This document shows, in pieces, positions 48,211 through 61,260 of a stretch of DNA of 64,000 bases (the first letter of the stretch is position 1; each line of letters starts with the position of its first letter). This DNA comes from Hydra vulgaris (lineage: Eukaryota > Cnidaria > Hydrozoa > Anthoathecata > Hydridae). The stretch spans positions 11,471,501-11,535,500 of the forward strand of contig NC_088928.1 of the NCBI RefSeq assembly GCF_038396675.1. Reading direction: 5' to 3'. Under the pieces are notes generated by a model, which made no database searches, was not told the DNA's origin, and saw only the letters and a list, made by a program, of their open reading frames with translations. The translations under genes were made by a program, and so were the position numbers.

Positions 48211-51200
48211 ATGGAAACTAATCGATTATTTGGGAATAATTTTTATAATGACGCTTTTAATAATATTGACATAAATAATCTTGAACCTTTCCTAATAAAC
48301 AAAAATATACCGCTAAAAAATCAAGCAGATATAGATATTAAATTTTTTAATGATGAGGAGGGATTATTAAATATAAGTCCTTATTACTATAGTTCAGATA
48401 TCTCAAGTATTACTGCTAACATAAATTCAACTGCATTATCTATCCTACACCTTAATATAAGGAGCTTCCAAAAAAGTTTTGAGAAATTTAAACGATTTTT
48501 ATTTAGTGTCAAAATTAACTTTCAAATTATGTCTAACCAAAACATGGTGCCGCGATAAGGAAATTGAAAACAATTCTAATTTTCAACATAATAATAATAA
48601 AGTTTTTCTTTAATTTAGAGACCCTTAAAAACAGGTGGAGGATTATGCATTTTTATCCGCAACTCCTTAGATTTCAAACTAAGCAAAATTTATTTTGCTG
48701 TTGCGCATGATTTTGAATTGTTATCTATTGAAGTTGTAAATAAAACTTGCAAGAACGCAGTTGCTCGTCATATACAGACTGCCTTCTGGTAATAAAAAAG
48801 CCTTTAACGAACAAATTAAAAGCTTAATTGTAGGCGAAGAATTATGTGGCAAATGCGTTTACTTCGTAGGCGATCTGAATTTAGATTTACTTGAATACAA
48901 CAAAAACAAAGTCGTCAGAACTTTTTTCAATATTATGTTTCAAAATGGATTCATTCCAAATATAAATAAACCTACTCGAATTAAAAAAATACTGCTACTT
49001 TAATTTATCAAATTATAATTAAAAATTTCAAAAACATAAAAACTAAAACTGGAATATTTATAACAGACATATCTGATCATTTTCCGGGTTTTATAACAGC
49101 ACAAAAATCGTTAAATCAACCCTCTAAAAAAGTAAAAACTAAAAAACGAGTAATTAAGGACGCTTCTCTTGTGACATTTATTAGCCTTTTATCGACAACA
49201 AACTGGGAATCTGTTTTGAAAACAAAAAATGTTAATGAAGCTTATGATAAATTTTATCATATATTTGAATGTCACTACAATAAAGCATTCCCAATAACAA
49301 CTAAATTTATTAAAACAAAAACTCTACAAAATCCCTGGATAACACCCTGAATCATAAAATCTTCGAAAAAAAAGCAATTGTATGAGAAGTTCAGTAAAAA
49401 AAGAACTTTTAAAAATGAAACAAACTATAAAAACTATAATCGCCTTTTTGTGACGATTGTAAAGCGCTCAAAAAGGTTTTACTATAGTAGCCAATTGCTA
49501 AAATACAAAAATGATATACAAAAAACTTGGAACATAATAAAAGAGGTTATAGGTAATAAATATATGAGTATTAGTCGTTTACCAAAAAAACTAATTGTAA
49601 ATGACTGTGAAATTATTAACGACACAATAATTGCTAATTCGTTAAACCATGCATATGTTAGCACAGGTCCAAATTTAGCATCAAAAATAAAAAAGTAAAA
49701 CTTGCTTCAAATCATACCTAAACTTTAATAATAATACAATGGACAATAATATGCTAACAGAAACAGAATTGCTTGATGCCATGTACTTACCTAAACCAAA
49801 TAAAGGTAATGGAGTTGATGATGTAAGCAGTAATGTAGTAATTAAATCAATGTCTTATTTAAAAATTCCGCTTTTGCATATATTTACGCTTCTTTAAACC
49901 AAGGAATCTTTCTCGATAAACTTAAAATTGCAAGGGTAATACCTATACTAAAACCAGGAGATGAGACTAGTGTCTCCAATTACAGACCTATCTCCATACT
50001 ATCATGCTTTTCAAAGTTATTAGAACACATTATGTATAAAAGATTGTATTATATTTTAGGAGTAAACAATATTCTCTAAAGTAAGCAATTTGGGTTTAAA
50101 AAGAGCCACTCTACTGATCTGGCTATGGTTCATCTTGTTCATGATATTTTTAAATCATTTGATGAAACTAAATATACATTAGGTGTTATTATTGATCTCA
50201 TTATTAATCACTTTTGACACTGTCGATCATTACATTTTATTAAAAAAATTAGAAAACTATGGTATTAATCATATAAATATTGCGTGGTTTAAAAGCTATT
50301 TGTCAAGCAGAAAACAATACATTTCTTATAATGAAGGTAAAGCAACCAATATGAACATAACATGTGGGGTTCCTCAGGGATCTATATTAGAGCCACTCCT
50401 ATTTTTTATTAATGATTTAAGCAAAGCTTGAACTGAACTAGATACAATTTTATTTGCAGATGACACAAATCTATTTTATGCACATAATGATATGAATATT
50501 CTGTTTAAGTCAGTAAACAAAGGGCTATTAAATCTTACTGAATGGTTTAATGCAAAAAAATTATCTCTAAATCTAACCAAAACAAAATATACTTTTTTCC
50601 ATCGTTTTCATGACCGAGATAAAGTTCCTTTAAAACTTCCAAAACTTTGTATTGCCAATCAAGACATAAAAAGAGAAACCACTTTAAAATTTCACGGCGT
50701 GCTTCTTGATAAAAATGTGACGTGGAGAGATCACATACAATATCTCGAAAATACAATCTCAAGGAACATAGGCCTGCTATGCAGGTCTAAGCCTTTTTTA
50801 AATCCAACTTGCTTAAAGCTTTTATATTTCTCGTTCATTCATTGCCATCTTAATTATGAAAATATTGCTTGGTGCAGTACATTAATAATAAAATAAAAAA
50901 ACTATTTAATAAACAAAAGCATGTAATCAGAATCATTTCTAATGTGGGCCGTTTACACACTCCCAAGCATTATTTGTTAATTCAAATATAATGAATGTTT
51001 ATCAATTAAATGTCTATTAAGTTCTTATAGTTATGTTCAAAATTAATAAAAATATATCTCCTAAAATATTTTACCCATTATTCAAAATAAATCAGAATAG
51101 ATATCTAACCAGATTTTCAAATAACAGTTATATTCAACCCAAAAGTTATTTTGCGGCGACCGAATTTTCAATTTCTACTAGAGGGCCGAAGTTATGGAAG

Positions 51201-51235
51201 AAAATATTAACCTAATAAACTTAAAACAATTTCTA
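48211..51235 (+). pseudogene. LINE ORF2 (endonuclease + RT), many breaks
   Basis: Starts METNRLFGNNFYNDA. Endonuclease: ALSILHLNIRSFQKSF (about 48,430), GGGLCIFIRNSLDFKLS, YFVGDLNLDLLEYN (about 48,870), PTRIKK, and a TDISDHFPGF-type block (about 49,060). RT: NYRPISILSCFSK (about 49,980), KQFGFKKSHSTDLAM (about 50,085), FDTVDHYILLKKLENYGI, ITCGVPQGSILEPLLFF (about 50,360), FADDTNLFY (about 50,450, catalytic pair intact), WFNAKKLSLNLTKTKY, and DKNVTWRDHIQYL. C-terminal tail ...STRGPKLWKKI (51,170-51,200). Frames break at 48,556, about 48,760, about 49,000, about 49,350, about 50,215, 50,430 and 50,896. Full length from 5' region to tail, so it was once autonomous. Same family type as the minus-strand LINE at 31-35 kb. 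Confidence 0.9.
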
Positions 51236-51700
51236 CGCTTAATGAGTTTAAGAATAAATTAAAGCAAAATCTACTGATGATCGACGTAGCGCTCAGCTTT
51301 TTCTGAAGTTTTAATGATTGTTATTGTTAAATTTACCCAACAATTACTAGGTACTTCACATGATTTTAATATCTTTATTATTTTTAGCTATAATTATTAC
51401 CAAAATATGTAAAAAATATAGACAATTTCAAAATGAGTTCATTTTTTAAATTTGGATAATTGGTTCCCGAATTATGACGATTTATGTACTGCCCAATAAT
51501 GCCTGTTTCGGGTCGAAATTTGAGAAGTTTTTCTTAAGGATTTATGGCACCGAAATTAAAAATTTTATTTACTTTTCAATTGACATCGACGAAAAGACTA
51601 AAAGTTGAGCAGAATTAATTAAGTATACTCATTCTTTTTTTAAAAAAAAAAATTAAAGGAATCAATGTATTCAATTATACAATTTTTTTTTGTGATATAG
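51236..51700. other. LINE 3' region and gap
   Basis: AT-rich; includes the presumed LINE 3' UTR. No gene. Confidence 0.5.
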
Positions 51701-52420
51701 TTGGAGCAGGGGTTGTTTTTCCCTTTTGGGGCATATGGGTCAAGAGCTATAAAATCACCGTAAAAGTAATAAAAATTAACTTTAGTTAAGGAAAAAGAGC
51801 TTTTTTAATTGTCACAGTCAACTAATTAATACAAATTTATGAAAATCTAGAAACTATATTGGAATCCCAGGGCTCGTTTCCCCCATTTGGGGTAAATGAG
51901 CCAAGAGCAACAAAAACTCTGTAAAAAGTATAAGTATCAACTTTAATTAAAAACAAGAGCCTTTTCAAACTGTAAGTGTGAACATATTCATAAATTTATG
52001 AAAATCCTAAAAATATCTAAGAATCCAAGGGCTTTTTTTCCCCATATGGGGCATTCTAATTTGGCTCAAAAGTAACAATTTCTAATTAAAAAGTATAAAA
52101 ATTAACTTTTGTTTAAAAATAATATCTTTTCATCCTATAAGAGTGAACAAGTTCATAAAAATTTATGAAAATTCTATAAATATCTAAGAACCCTAGGGCT
52201 CGTTTCCCCATTTGGGGGAATTGGGACAAACAAAACACAATTTCTGTGAAAGCTGTAAAAAACAAGAGTTTTTTCTATTATTTTTTTATTATTAGAGTGA
52301 ACATACACTTATGATAGTGAAGAAAATATGTAAGTGGGTCATAAGCAATAAAATCTCTGTGGAAAACATAAAAAACAACTTTAGTTTAAAACAAGAGCTT
52401 TTTCAATCTTTAAAGCATTT
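51701..52420 (+). repeat. degenerate tandem repeat, about 160-bp period, 4-5 units
   Basis: Landmarks GGGGTTGTTTTTCCC (51,709), GGGCTCGTTTCCCCC (51,870), GGGCTTTTTTTCCCC (52,028) and GGGCTCGTTTCCCC (52,196) are 158-168 bp apart. Each is followed by a TTTGGGG-type string, GCCAAGAGCAA..AAA, a TTAACTTT run and AAAACAAGAGC, then ATTTATGAAAATC. A fifth partial unit ends near 52,420. Non-coding, satellite-like. Confidence 0.92.
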
Positions 52421-52590
52421 CATAGAGTTCATATGGTCCTGAAAGTAAAATGTTGATAATAAATTCGATTATCATTAAAAAAATATAATAGATTTATTTT
52501 TGTTTACATTTAAATAATAGGATCTGAAATAACAATCACAAGATTTTAAACTAATAAATACTGAAAAACTAATTTCAGTGGTTATACCTT
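52421..52590. other. 3' flank of minus-strand gene
   Basis: AT-rich, nothing recognised. Confidence 0.5.
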
Positions 52591-53140
52591 TTATAACAAG
52601 ATCATATCTCCTTTATCAAAGTCAGATAACAGTGGAAATGTGTAAATACTTCCAGCTTCTGATTCATAAATAACATCATTTAATGTTTGTTTGATTTTTT
52701 TTCCGACTTCCGCTATTCTAACAACATCTGCTTTGCACCAAAAATACTCTTCTTCATCAACTTCTTTTATTTTATGAAGAACAACTCGCCCAACTAAACT
52801 ACCTGGATCATCTAATAAAGTCGGTAAAAACTGGACCTTTTTTTGTCTTGCAAGATGTGACATTGTCGAATCCTTTAACTTTCTAAACAACTCTTCTTTT
52901 TGTTTCTTACTCAAGTCATTGCGTTGGATTTTTTCTTTTAGTGTATTGTTCCTTTGCTCTGGTGGAGGCAAATTGCATGTGCAAATGATAGTTACCAAGT
53001 TCTCCATCAGCTCACTTGAATTTAGGTCAATACGTTTATTTCCAGAAACTTTAGTTTTAAAAAACAGCTTCAATGAACATTTTGCCTCCATTACATAACG
53101 ATAAAAATCTAATTGACTTCTAATAATTATTAGAAGTGAC
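52591..53140 (-). pseudogene. C-terminal half of a split minus-strand protein (Tudor/SH3-like end)
   Basis: Open frame that reads past its ATG at 53,091 back into RSQLDFYRYVMEAKCSL at about 53,075-53,130. Contents: LKLFFKTKVSGNKRIDLNSS, EQRNNTLKEKIQRNDLSKKQ, and a C-terminal beta-rich part SLVGRVVLHKIKEVDEEEYF followed by WCKADVV, then PLLSDFDKGDMILL, the layout of a small chromatin-reader-like barrel ('G..V.H......W..G.V ... Y ... LL.D...GD'). I believe it continues the unit at 61,253-62,180, which stops abruptly at an EnSpm-like terminus; helix and hydrophobic pattern fit 'LRKQ + RSQLDFYRYV'. The protein family is unnamed to me; it may itself be repeat-borne. Confidence 0.6.
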
Positions 53141-53721
53141 TGTCCAAAAAGTGACTGTCCAAAAAAACCTATTGACCGTCTATTAAATGCTTTAGCTGGT
53201 CAAATTGACCGGCCAATTTGATTTCTTATTTTTCATGCTGCTTATTTGAATGTATATATAAAGATATATATAAAAGTTTTATAAAATCTCTTTAAAAAAA
53301 GTCTTTAATAATTTAAATTACTTTTTGTTTTGGTTTAGATTTTAATAGAAAAAGAAAATCCAGCACTATGTCTAGTTCGAGTGATTTTTTAAAAAACCAT
53401 CTAATGTCCCTGCTTGCTTAGAAAAAGGTAAATTTTTAATATCTTTTAGAAAAAATTTTTCATTACTTTCCTTTTATATTGTCATTCAATAAATAATCTG
53501 GTAAATTTATAAAAAATTAAAATTGTTTGTTAATGCAACAGCCTGCAGCAGCCAAACACCTAGTTTCTTTAAAACTATATCAGTAGAAGCAAGCATGTGT
53601 TTTTGTTTTAACTTTTTATTGTGGTTGGTCATTCAAAAAAATGTCAAATAAAATTTGATCAAATTAATTAAAACACTATCTATTGAAGGTTTAATTGTAT
53701 TTTAGTTTAATGTCTTTTTTC

Positions 53722-54468
53722 TAACAATAGCTGTTCCAAGTTCTGCATTAAAATTAGTTTTGGATAAACTTGCAACAATGCAGCAAGAAATTTTACACAT
53801 TTCTCAAGTACAGCAAAATATGTTTAATGCTTTGCAAACATTGGTAACAGTAAAGAAACACGAACCTCCAGAGTGCATAGAGTTACCAGTTAAAACTTTA
53901 TTGGAGCTCGAAACTTTAGAAAAAAATCTAGAAAACAAGGATTTAGCTCAAGCTGTTGTAAGATTTTATTTTCAAATTTTATCTGAAATATAAATTACTC
54001 CATCTTTATGCACTTCACTTTATACACTGTCCATTTACTCTTTTTAGAGTAATCACTTGGGAATGAGAGGAGGTATAAATGTCAGTGACACCACAAGGCG
54101 TATTTTAGAAAAAGTTTTTAACAATGACCTTGCTAAGAAACTCAATTGGGCAGGGCGTTGTAATAAAACTGGTGTGAAAGATTTAAAAATTGTTTTTTGT
54201 ATAAAAGGTAAATAAGTGTATTGAGTATACTTTGTATTTTGATTGTCTATACATGTTATTCAACTTTTTTGAACAGCTGCAAATTAATAAGTCATTTGAT
54301 TCAAATGATGTAACCATTGAAAATGTTATTAAATCATGGTTAAAGTATGCTGGGGATCGCGAAGGTGGAAGGGATGCTCCTGGTAGAGGTAAAAGAAAAG
54401 AAAAATCTATTTATCAAGGTAATCACATGGGTAATGATGAGATTTGCATAAAGGTTAACGTTATTTAA
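53722..54468 (+). pseudogene. DUF4806-domain protein (exon blocks), EnSpm-associated
   Basis: Exon A (to 53,957): coiled coil MDKLATMQQEILHISQVQQN, then the domain start ECIELPVKTLLELETLEKNL. GTAAGA donor at 53,958, acceptor at 54,047, joins in frame to exon B: SNHLGMRGGINVSDTTRRIL, EKVFNNDLAKKLNWAGRC..., KTGVKDLKI (to about 54,207). Exon C (54,277-54,410): QINKSFDSNDVTIENVIKSW LKYAGDREGGRDAPGRG. This order is that of DUF4806 (PF16064): 'LP...V..L..LE..L', 'RRIL..l....L..K.NW.G' and 'I..WL..A.DR.GGR'. The B-C junction does not keep frame with the obvious splice sites, so it is probably broken. Function unknown; the domain is repeatedly found near Tnp2-like genes (recollection). A first exon may start at 53,371 (MSSSSDFLKN). 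Confidence 0.72.
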
Positions 54469-54699
54469 GTATTTAAGTTTTTCAATGTTTGTTTTTACTG
54501 TATGTTCCATTTATTTATGTTTTTTTTTACTTTTCTTACATAAAAAGAAGGACTTTGACTGAAGGTAATTCTTGGAGTTTGTTATTATTGAAAGTTAAAG
54601 TGTTTTATTAATTATCTTTTTACTTTTATAATTTTATTTTAATAACTAAATTCTAGTTTTAAATCATTCATTATTGTTTATTAATATACAACTAAAAAT

Positions 54700-55994
54700 G
54701 ACAACTAAAAATTAAGACTGGATTTTAAGACACATGTCTCTTTAAAGGAATAAGATTTTAAAAATAGGAAAACTGTTTTAGAAGGTATTTTTGTTCTAGT
54801 TTTTAAATATTTCATGTGTTTTTATTTTTTATAGAAAAATTAATAAAAAAATAAATTCAAAACAAGAAGAGATTAGAAAACGTGTGTATGAATTTTATTT
54901 AAATTACAAAAACGCTGGTTAAAAGATCACTTATGACCACTTTAAAGTTGAGAATATACCTAAAAGTACTATCTACAAGATAATTAAACGTGCTGAAAGT
55001 GAATCTGGGTACAGAAGAGTTCAAGGAAGTGGAGTAAAAACTAAAAAAATGACCAGGACAAACATTGAAAGGCTCAAACTCATGTTTGACCATAAAGTCG
55101 GAGTTTCTCAATGACAGGCATGTAAAAAATTCAACTGTACTCAGCAACACATTAGTAAAACATTAAAAAAAAGAACAAATATTAAATCAAGAAAAAAAAA
55201 AAAAGCAAAAACCAGCAAAAAGCAGCAGCGAGAACTAAGCGCAGTTGATTGTGTCAGAAATTCAACAATCGTCAACCAATCATTGATGATGAGTCTTATT
55301 TCATGTTAAATCACTCCAGTATCAATGGAAATGATATATTTTATACTAGTGATGTAAAATCTACTCCATCTACATTTAAATACCAAACAAAACAAAAGTT
55401 TCAAAAGAAATTACTTCTATAGATTGCTTTTTCTGAAAATGGAATTTCTCAACCTTATTTTGTACCAAGTGGACTGACTGTAAATCAAAAAATCTATTTA
55501 AACAAATGTATTAAGAAGGACTTATTCCATTCATCAATAAGTATTATTCAGATGGTGCATATCTACTCTGGCCAAATTTAGCATTATCTCACTATGCAAA
55601 ATCAGTAATCATGTACCTAAACAAGGAAAACGTACATTATGTTGAAAATGTGGATAACCCTGCAAACTTGCCAGAATGTTGTCCTATCAAAAATTTTTGG
55701 AGTATTTCGAAAGGCCTTGTCTACAAGAATAATTGGCATGCAGAAAATCTTTAAAAATTACGTTCTAGAATCAAGTATTGCCTTAATAAAATTGATATTG
55801 AGCTCATACGGAGCCTAACTCAGTCTATACCAGGCCTAGTTGATAAAGTCAGAAGAAATGGTTTAATTGAGAACAACTGATTATATATTTAAAAACTATA
55901 ATAAAAATACTTTCTAGAACATTTTTCCTTTTTGTTTTATCTTACTTCTGTAAAGAGATATGTGTCTTTAAGTCTAGTCTTGTTTTTAGTTGTC
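54700..55994 (+). mobile_element. Tc1/IS630-like element nested in the EnSpm-like unit
   Basis: Inverted ends: GACAACTAAAAATTAAGACT (54,700) continuing GATTTTAAGACACATGTCTC, versus the right end read inverted GACAACTAAAAACAAGACTA continuing GACTTAAAGACACATATCTC (ending at about 55,994). About 46-bp imperfect TIRs. Target duplication not resolved, because the left side has a second acaactaaaaat copy. About 1.3 kb. Confidence 0.85.
54840..55880 (+). pseudogene. IS630/Tc1-like transposase relic
   Basis: N-terminal HTH pieces: SKQEEIRKRVYEFYLNYKNAG, TAA, ITYDHFKVENIPKSTIYKII; then MTRTNIERLKLMFDHKVGVS, stop, and ACKKFNCTQQHISKTLKKRT. Catalytic pieces: IIDDESYFMLNHSS (first Asp), LWPNLALSHYAKSVIMYLNK, where the second Asp position of relatives (WPD) reads Asn, then DNPANLPECCPIKNFW. 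Tail ...RSRIKYCLNKIDIELI. At least four frame changes or stops. Same family as the element at 31,859. Confidence 0.85.
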
Positions 55995-56850
55995 GCCCGT
56001 TAAACAAATTCAAGGTTATTTTAATTTTAAATAGTCCTTGAAGAACTTCAAGCCATTTAAAATAGGATAATTATCTATGTAACCATGTGTGTATATATAT
56101 ATATATATATACACGCAGCCCTCGGAATTAGGCATGACATTCTGATCTAACTGCCTATTTTATTCAGCCTATTTCAGACATTCTGATCTAACTGCCAACC
56201 TAAAAGTGATCATTTTGGCATCTTTTTTCCAACCTTGGTTTTATTTTTTATGAAGAAACCTGTGTAAAAAACTGTTTTTGTGTGGTTGTGTATCAAGTTT
56301 TATTTCTTATAAGTAGTTATTCATTTAAGTTATGCAAAAAAGTAAAGATTTAATTTTAAAACATAGAAAGATTGAATCACGAGAAGAAGTGGCAGTAGGA
56401 GAATCGAAAAAGATTGAATCACGTGAAGAAGTGGTTTTGAAAAGATATACCATTAATTTTTGTTGCATAGCACAAGGTATCATTAAATAATCATTAAAAA
56501 CAGGTACTAAATACTTTGATTTCATTTTGGTGTTTGTTACCTTATCGTAAATCAATATGCAATATAAGAAAGTCATATAGCTATTCAGTGTTTTGCGTAC
56601 ACAGATATGCATATGCAAATCTGTTTGATCCTTCTTTTGTCCTAGTCTTTGTGATTGTCTTACATAACTATTATTTAAAAATTTTTACTCAAATATTTAC
56701 TCCAAACCCCAACCCATAAAAAGTAATTAAATAATGAGTTCGGGGGTGAAGTTTAAATACTACAGAGAAGGGGTTTCATTATTTTTTCCTCAATTGAATT
56801 TACATGAATCTTTTATGTTTTATAATATAATTTTTCTAACAATAGTTTAG
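55995..56850. other. gap between nested element and Tnp2
   Basis: (TA)n at 56,091-56,113; direct repeat GACATTCTGATCTAACTGCC at about 56,127 and 56,169; and a 48-bp-period repeat of AAAGATTGAATCACGWGAAG (56,370-56,430) with open reading KIESREEV twice. The latter may be a small exon of the EnSpm unit. No known domain. Confidence 0.5.
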
Positions 56851-58602
56851 ATGGCTGCCTCATATACAGCAATTCGAAGAAAAGTGAGAGAGCAAGTGGA
56901 AAGAGATATGAAAGAAATTTATGGTGAAAGTTGCAATCATAAAAATAATGTTGCTACTTGTACTGTTTCTAATGACTGTGGAAGTCTTTATTATGATGAC
57001 AAGGTATATGAGGATAATAATGACACTGCAAGAGATAATTTTACTGCTCATGGAAATAGTAATCAATATGACTATGATCTTGATGAAAATTTTTATTTTC
57101 ATTCAGACTCAGAAAATGAAAGTAATATGAATAGCGACCATGAAGAAAAAGACATTGTCACCTCCTTGGCTGAATGGGCTGTTAATTTTAAAGTTTCTTT
57201 GTTAGCTATTGGTGCACTACTTTTGTTGCTAAGACAATACTTTCCATCCCTGCCAAAAGATCCAAGAACATTATTAAACACCCTTAGAAAACATGTGATT
57301 AGGAAACTGGCCAGTGGAGGAGAGTACAGTCATATAGGGCTGGAAAAAGGAATTCGACAAGTTTTGCAAGGCTGTCTACTCCCTGATATTGATTGTCTCG
57401 AAATTCAATTTAATACAGATGAATTACCTCTTTTTAAAAGTAGTAGAACAAGTTTATGGCCCATACTTGGTATGCTTAAAAACAATGTTATTAAAACAGT
57501 GTTTGTTATTGGGGTTTTCTGTGGCCAAGAAAAACCTTCAAGTGCTGTAGAGTTTTTTGAGGACTTTGTTAAGGAAACTTTGTCACTTCTTCATAATGGA
57601 TTATTGATTAGTGGAAAACATTTTAAATTAAAAATTCATTCTTTTGTTTGTGATGCTCCTGCAAGGGCTTTTGTCAAAGGTATCAAGTACCATTCAGGTT
57701 ACAATTCTTGTGAAAAATGTGTTCAAGTGGGTCATTATGTTGGTAAAGTGATTTTCCCACAACTAAATGATCGCTTGAGAACTGACATTTCATTTAATCA
57801 AATGTCTGATGAAGATCATCATAGAAGTCCTTATGCTTTAAAGCCACTGAATATTGGTGGTGTAACACAGTTTGGACTTGACTTTATGCATTTAGGCTGT
57901 CTTGGAGTTATGAGAAGATTCTTATTGTATTGGAAAGGACCAATCGGTCTGTTAAATGTTCGTATTAGTTCACGAAATGTTTCTAAATTGTCTGACAAGT
58001 TGTTGAGTTATGTTGCATATATTCCATATGAGTTTGCAAGAAAACCAAGAGCTTTAAGTGAGATCATGCAATGGAAAGCAACTGAATTTAGATTGTTTTT
58101 GTTGTATTTAGGTCCATTTGCACTAGATGGAGTTTTACCAACAAATTTGCTTGATCATTTTTTGTTATTATATGTTGCATCTAGAATTCTTACTAGTTCT
58201 GAGCTCTCAAAGAACTACACAGATTTTGCAAACAATTTACTGGTTGATTTTGTCAGTGAGGCTGCTAACCTTTATGGACAAGAGTGTTTAGTTTATAATG
58301 TGCATTCATTAGTCCATATAGCACAAGATGTGAAACGTTTAGGACCATTAGATGAATTTAGTAGTTTTCCATATGAAAATATGCTTGGTCAATTAAAAAA
58401 ACTAATTCGAAAACCTCAAACCCCTATTCAACAATTACTGCGTCGACTTGAAGAAAAACAAATTTTTCATAATAAACAGGAAGATATAAAAAAGATATTT
58501 CCTATCTTAACAAAAGAACATTTTGAAGGAATTCTTATAACTCCTGGAGAATTTAATGTAAGACAATATTTACAGTTTCAAACAGAGCATTGGTTTTTTT
58601 AA
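56851..58602 (+). CDS. EnSpm/CACTA Tnp2-like transposase, main ORF (583 aa)
   Basis: Longest intact transposon ORF in the window. ATG 56,851 (MAASYTAIRRKVREQVERDM) follows a TAACAATAG acceptor-like site. Acidic stretch (residues about 50-100), a hydrophobic segment at about 113-128, then the Tnp2 core: LPKDPRTLLNT (about 134), FNTDELPLFKSSRTSLWPIL (about 186), a GVFCGQEKP box, CDAPARAFVKGIKYHSGYNS (about 267), a zinc-binding CEKC, LDFMHLGCLGVMRRF (about 342), VYNVHSLVHIAQDVKRLGPL (about 481) and FPYENMLGQLKKLIRKP (about 505). These are the signatures of plant Tnp2/CACTA and animal EnSpm transposases, which cut and paste DNA with 2-3 bp duplications. The frame closes at a T7 run (58,593-58,599); one T fewer would read on as WFFKISEGNN, toward the missing tail. 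Confidence 0.87.
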   Translation: MAASYTAIRRKVREQVERDMKEIYGESCNHKNNVATCTVSNDCGSLYYDDKVYEDNNDTARDNFTAHGNSNQYDYDLDENFYFHSDSENESNMNSDHEEKDIVTSLAEWAVNFKVSLLAIGALLLLLRQYFPSLPKDPRTLLNTLRKHVIRKLASGGEYSHIGLEKGIRQVLQGCLLPDIDCLEIQFNTDELPLFKSSRTSLWPILGMLKNNVIKTVFVIGVFCGQEKPSSAVEFFEDFVKETLSLLHNGLLISGKHFKLKIHSFVCDAPARAFVKGIKYHSGYNSCEKCVQVGHYVGKVIFPQLNDRLRTDISFNQMSDEDHHRSPYALKPLNIGGVTQFGLDFMHLGCLGVMRRFLLYWKGPIGLLNVRISSRNVSKLSDKLLSYVAYIPYEFARKPRALSEIMQWKATEFRLFLLYLGPFALDGVLPTNLLDHFLLLYVASRILTSSELSKNYTDFANNLLVDFVSEAANLYGQECLVYNVHSLVHIAQDVKRLGPLDEFSSFPYENMLGQLKKLIRKPQTPIQQLLRRLEEKQIFHNKQEDIKKIFPILTKEHFEGILITPGEFNVRQYLQFQTEHWFF

Positions 58603-58886
58603 AATATCTGAAGGTAACAACTGTTTTATTGCAAATCTATTATATTGTAAATCTTATTCGTAATATTACTGAAAAAGGAAGTTATATAAATTTAATATGT
58701 CAAAGTTTTAGCACTGTTTCTGATGCATTTACTTTTCCATTGCCTTCTTCAAGACTAAGTATTTGTAAAGTACTCAGAAACAAATTTGATTCATTGAAAT
58801 GTTGTCAGATAACAGATATTGTTAGTAAATGCATGTGCTTACCTTACTCTGAAGATTCTTGCATTATTATTCCTATACTGCATTGA
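58603..58886 (+). pseudogene. C-terminal tail of the Tnp2-like transposase, out of frame
   Basis: Frame from 58,590 contains ITEKGSYINLICQSFSTVSD, FTFPLPSSRLSICKV and SKCMCLPYSEDSCIIIPILH ending at TGA 58,886. This is the usual end of animal EnSpm transposases ('F.yP..SS.LgI..V ... KC..LPY....v.iPLLH'). It needs two frame changes relative to the main ORF: one at the T7 run, another near 58,630-58,650. Confidence 0.78.
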
Positions 58887-59141
58887 TTATAAATGTATGT
58901 TGTTTTTTCTATGTTATTTCATACTTACATAGTTATTTATTAAATGAAGTTTTTTTGATTGATATTTCAGAGAATAATTTGTTTTGTAATTTATATTTTT
59001 ACTTTTTAAATAAATATTGCAAGAATTTATCTTACCATAAAAATGCCAAAAAGGCGTATTATTAATACACTCCCACTTAACTCTTGGTTTTTATTTCTCT
59101 CTTCAATAGCAAAAAAGAAAAACCAAGGATAAACTGGAACT

Positions 59142-60960
<1,819 letters not shown>

Positions 60961-60966
60961 AAATAA

Positions 60967-61260
60967 TTAGTTTTAATTTGTTTGCAAAACTTTACTTTTG
61001 ATTCAAAAGGTATGCACATCTTTTGAATCAAAAGCAAAGTTTTCGCAAACAAAAAATGAATTAAAATTTTGAATATTACGTTGGGCGAACGGTAGAATGC
61101 GACGCTGGCCCAACGTCGGATGCCGACGTTGAGCCAACAATTGGGTGCGACGTCGCGCCGACTACCAAATCGACGTTAAGCCAACGTCGATTACCGACCA
61201 TCGGCCAACCAATTTTTCGACGTCGGCCCGACGTTGGCCCAACGTATGCGTGCTAGCTGG
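60967..61260 (+). repeat. EnSpm-like right terminus: subterminal hairpin and ACGTTGG repeats
   Basis: Hairpin arms of about 33 bp (TTTGCAAAACTTTACTTTTG... / ...CAAAAGCAAAGTTTTCGCAAA) with loop GTATGCACAT. Then at 61,075-61,250 there are at least ten copies of ACGTTGG/CCAACGT/CGACGTCG-type heptamers in both orientations, locally GC-rich, and the end GCTAGCTGGG. CACTA elements carry such subterminal transposase-binding arrays. Confidence 0.82.

Noticed and set aside
56860..57130. Met/Ile-rich frames overlapping the start of the Tnp2 gene
   Set aside because: Shadows of the AT-rich acidic N-terminal coding region.
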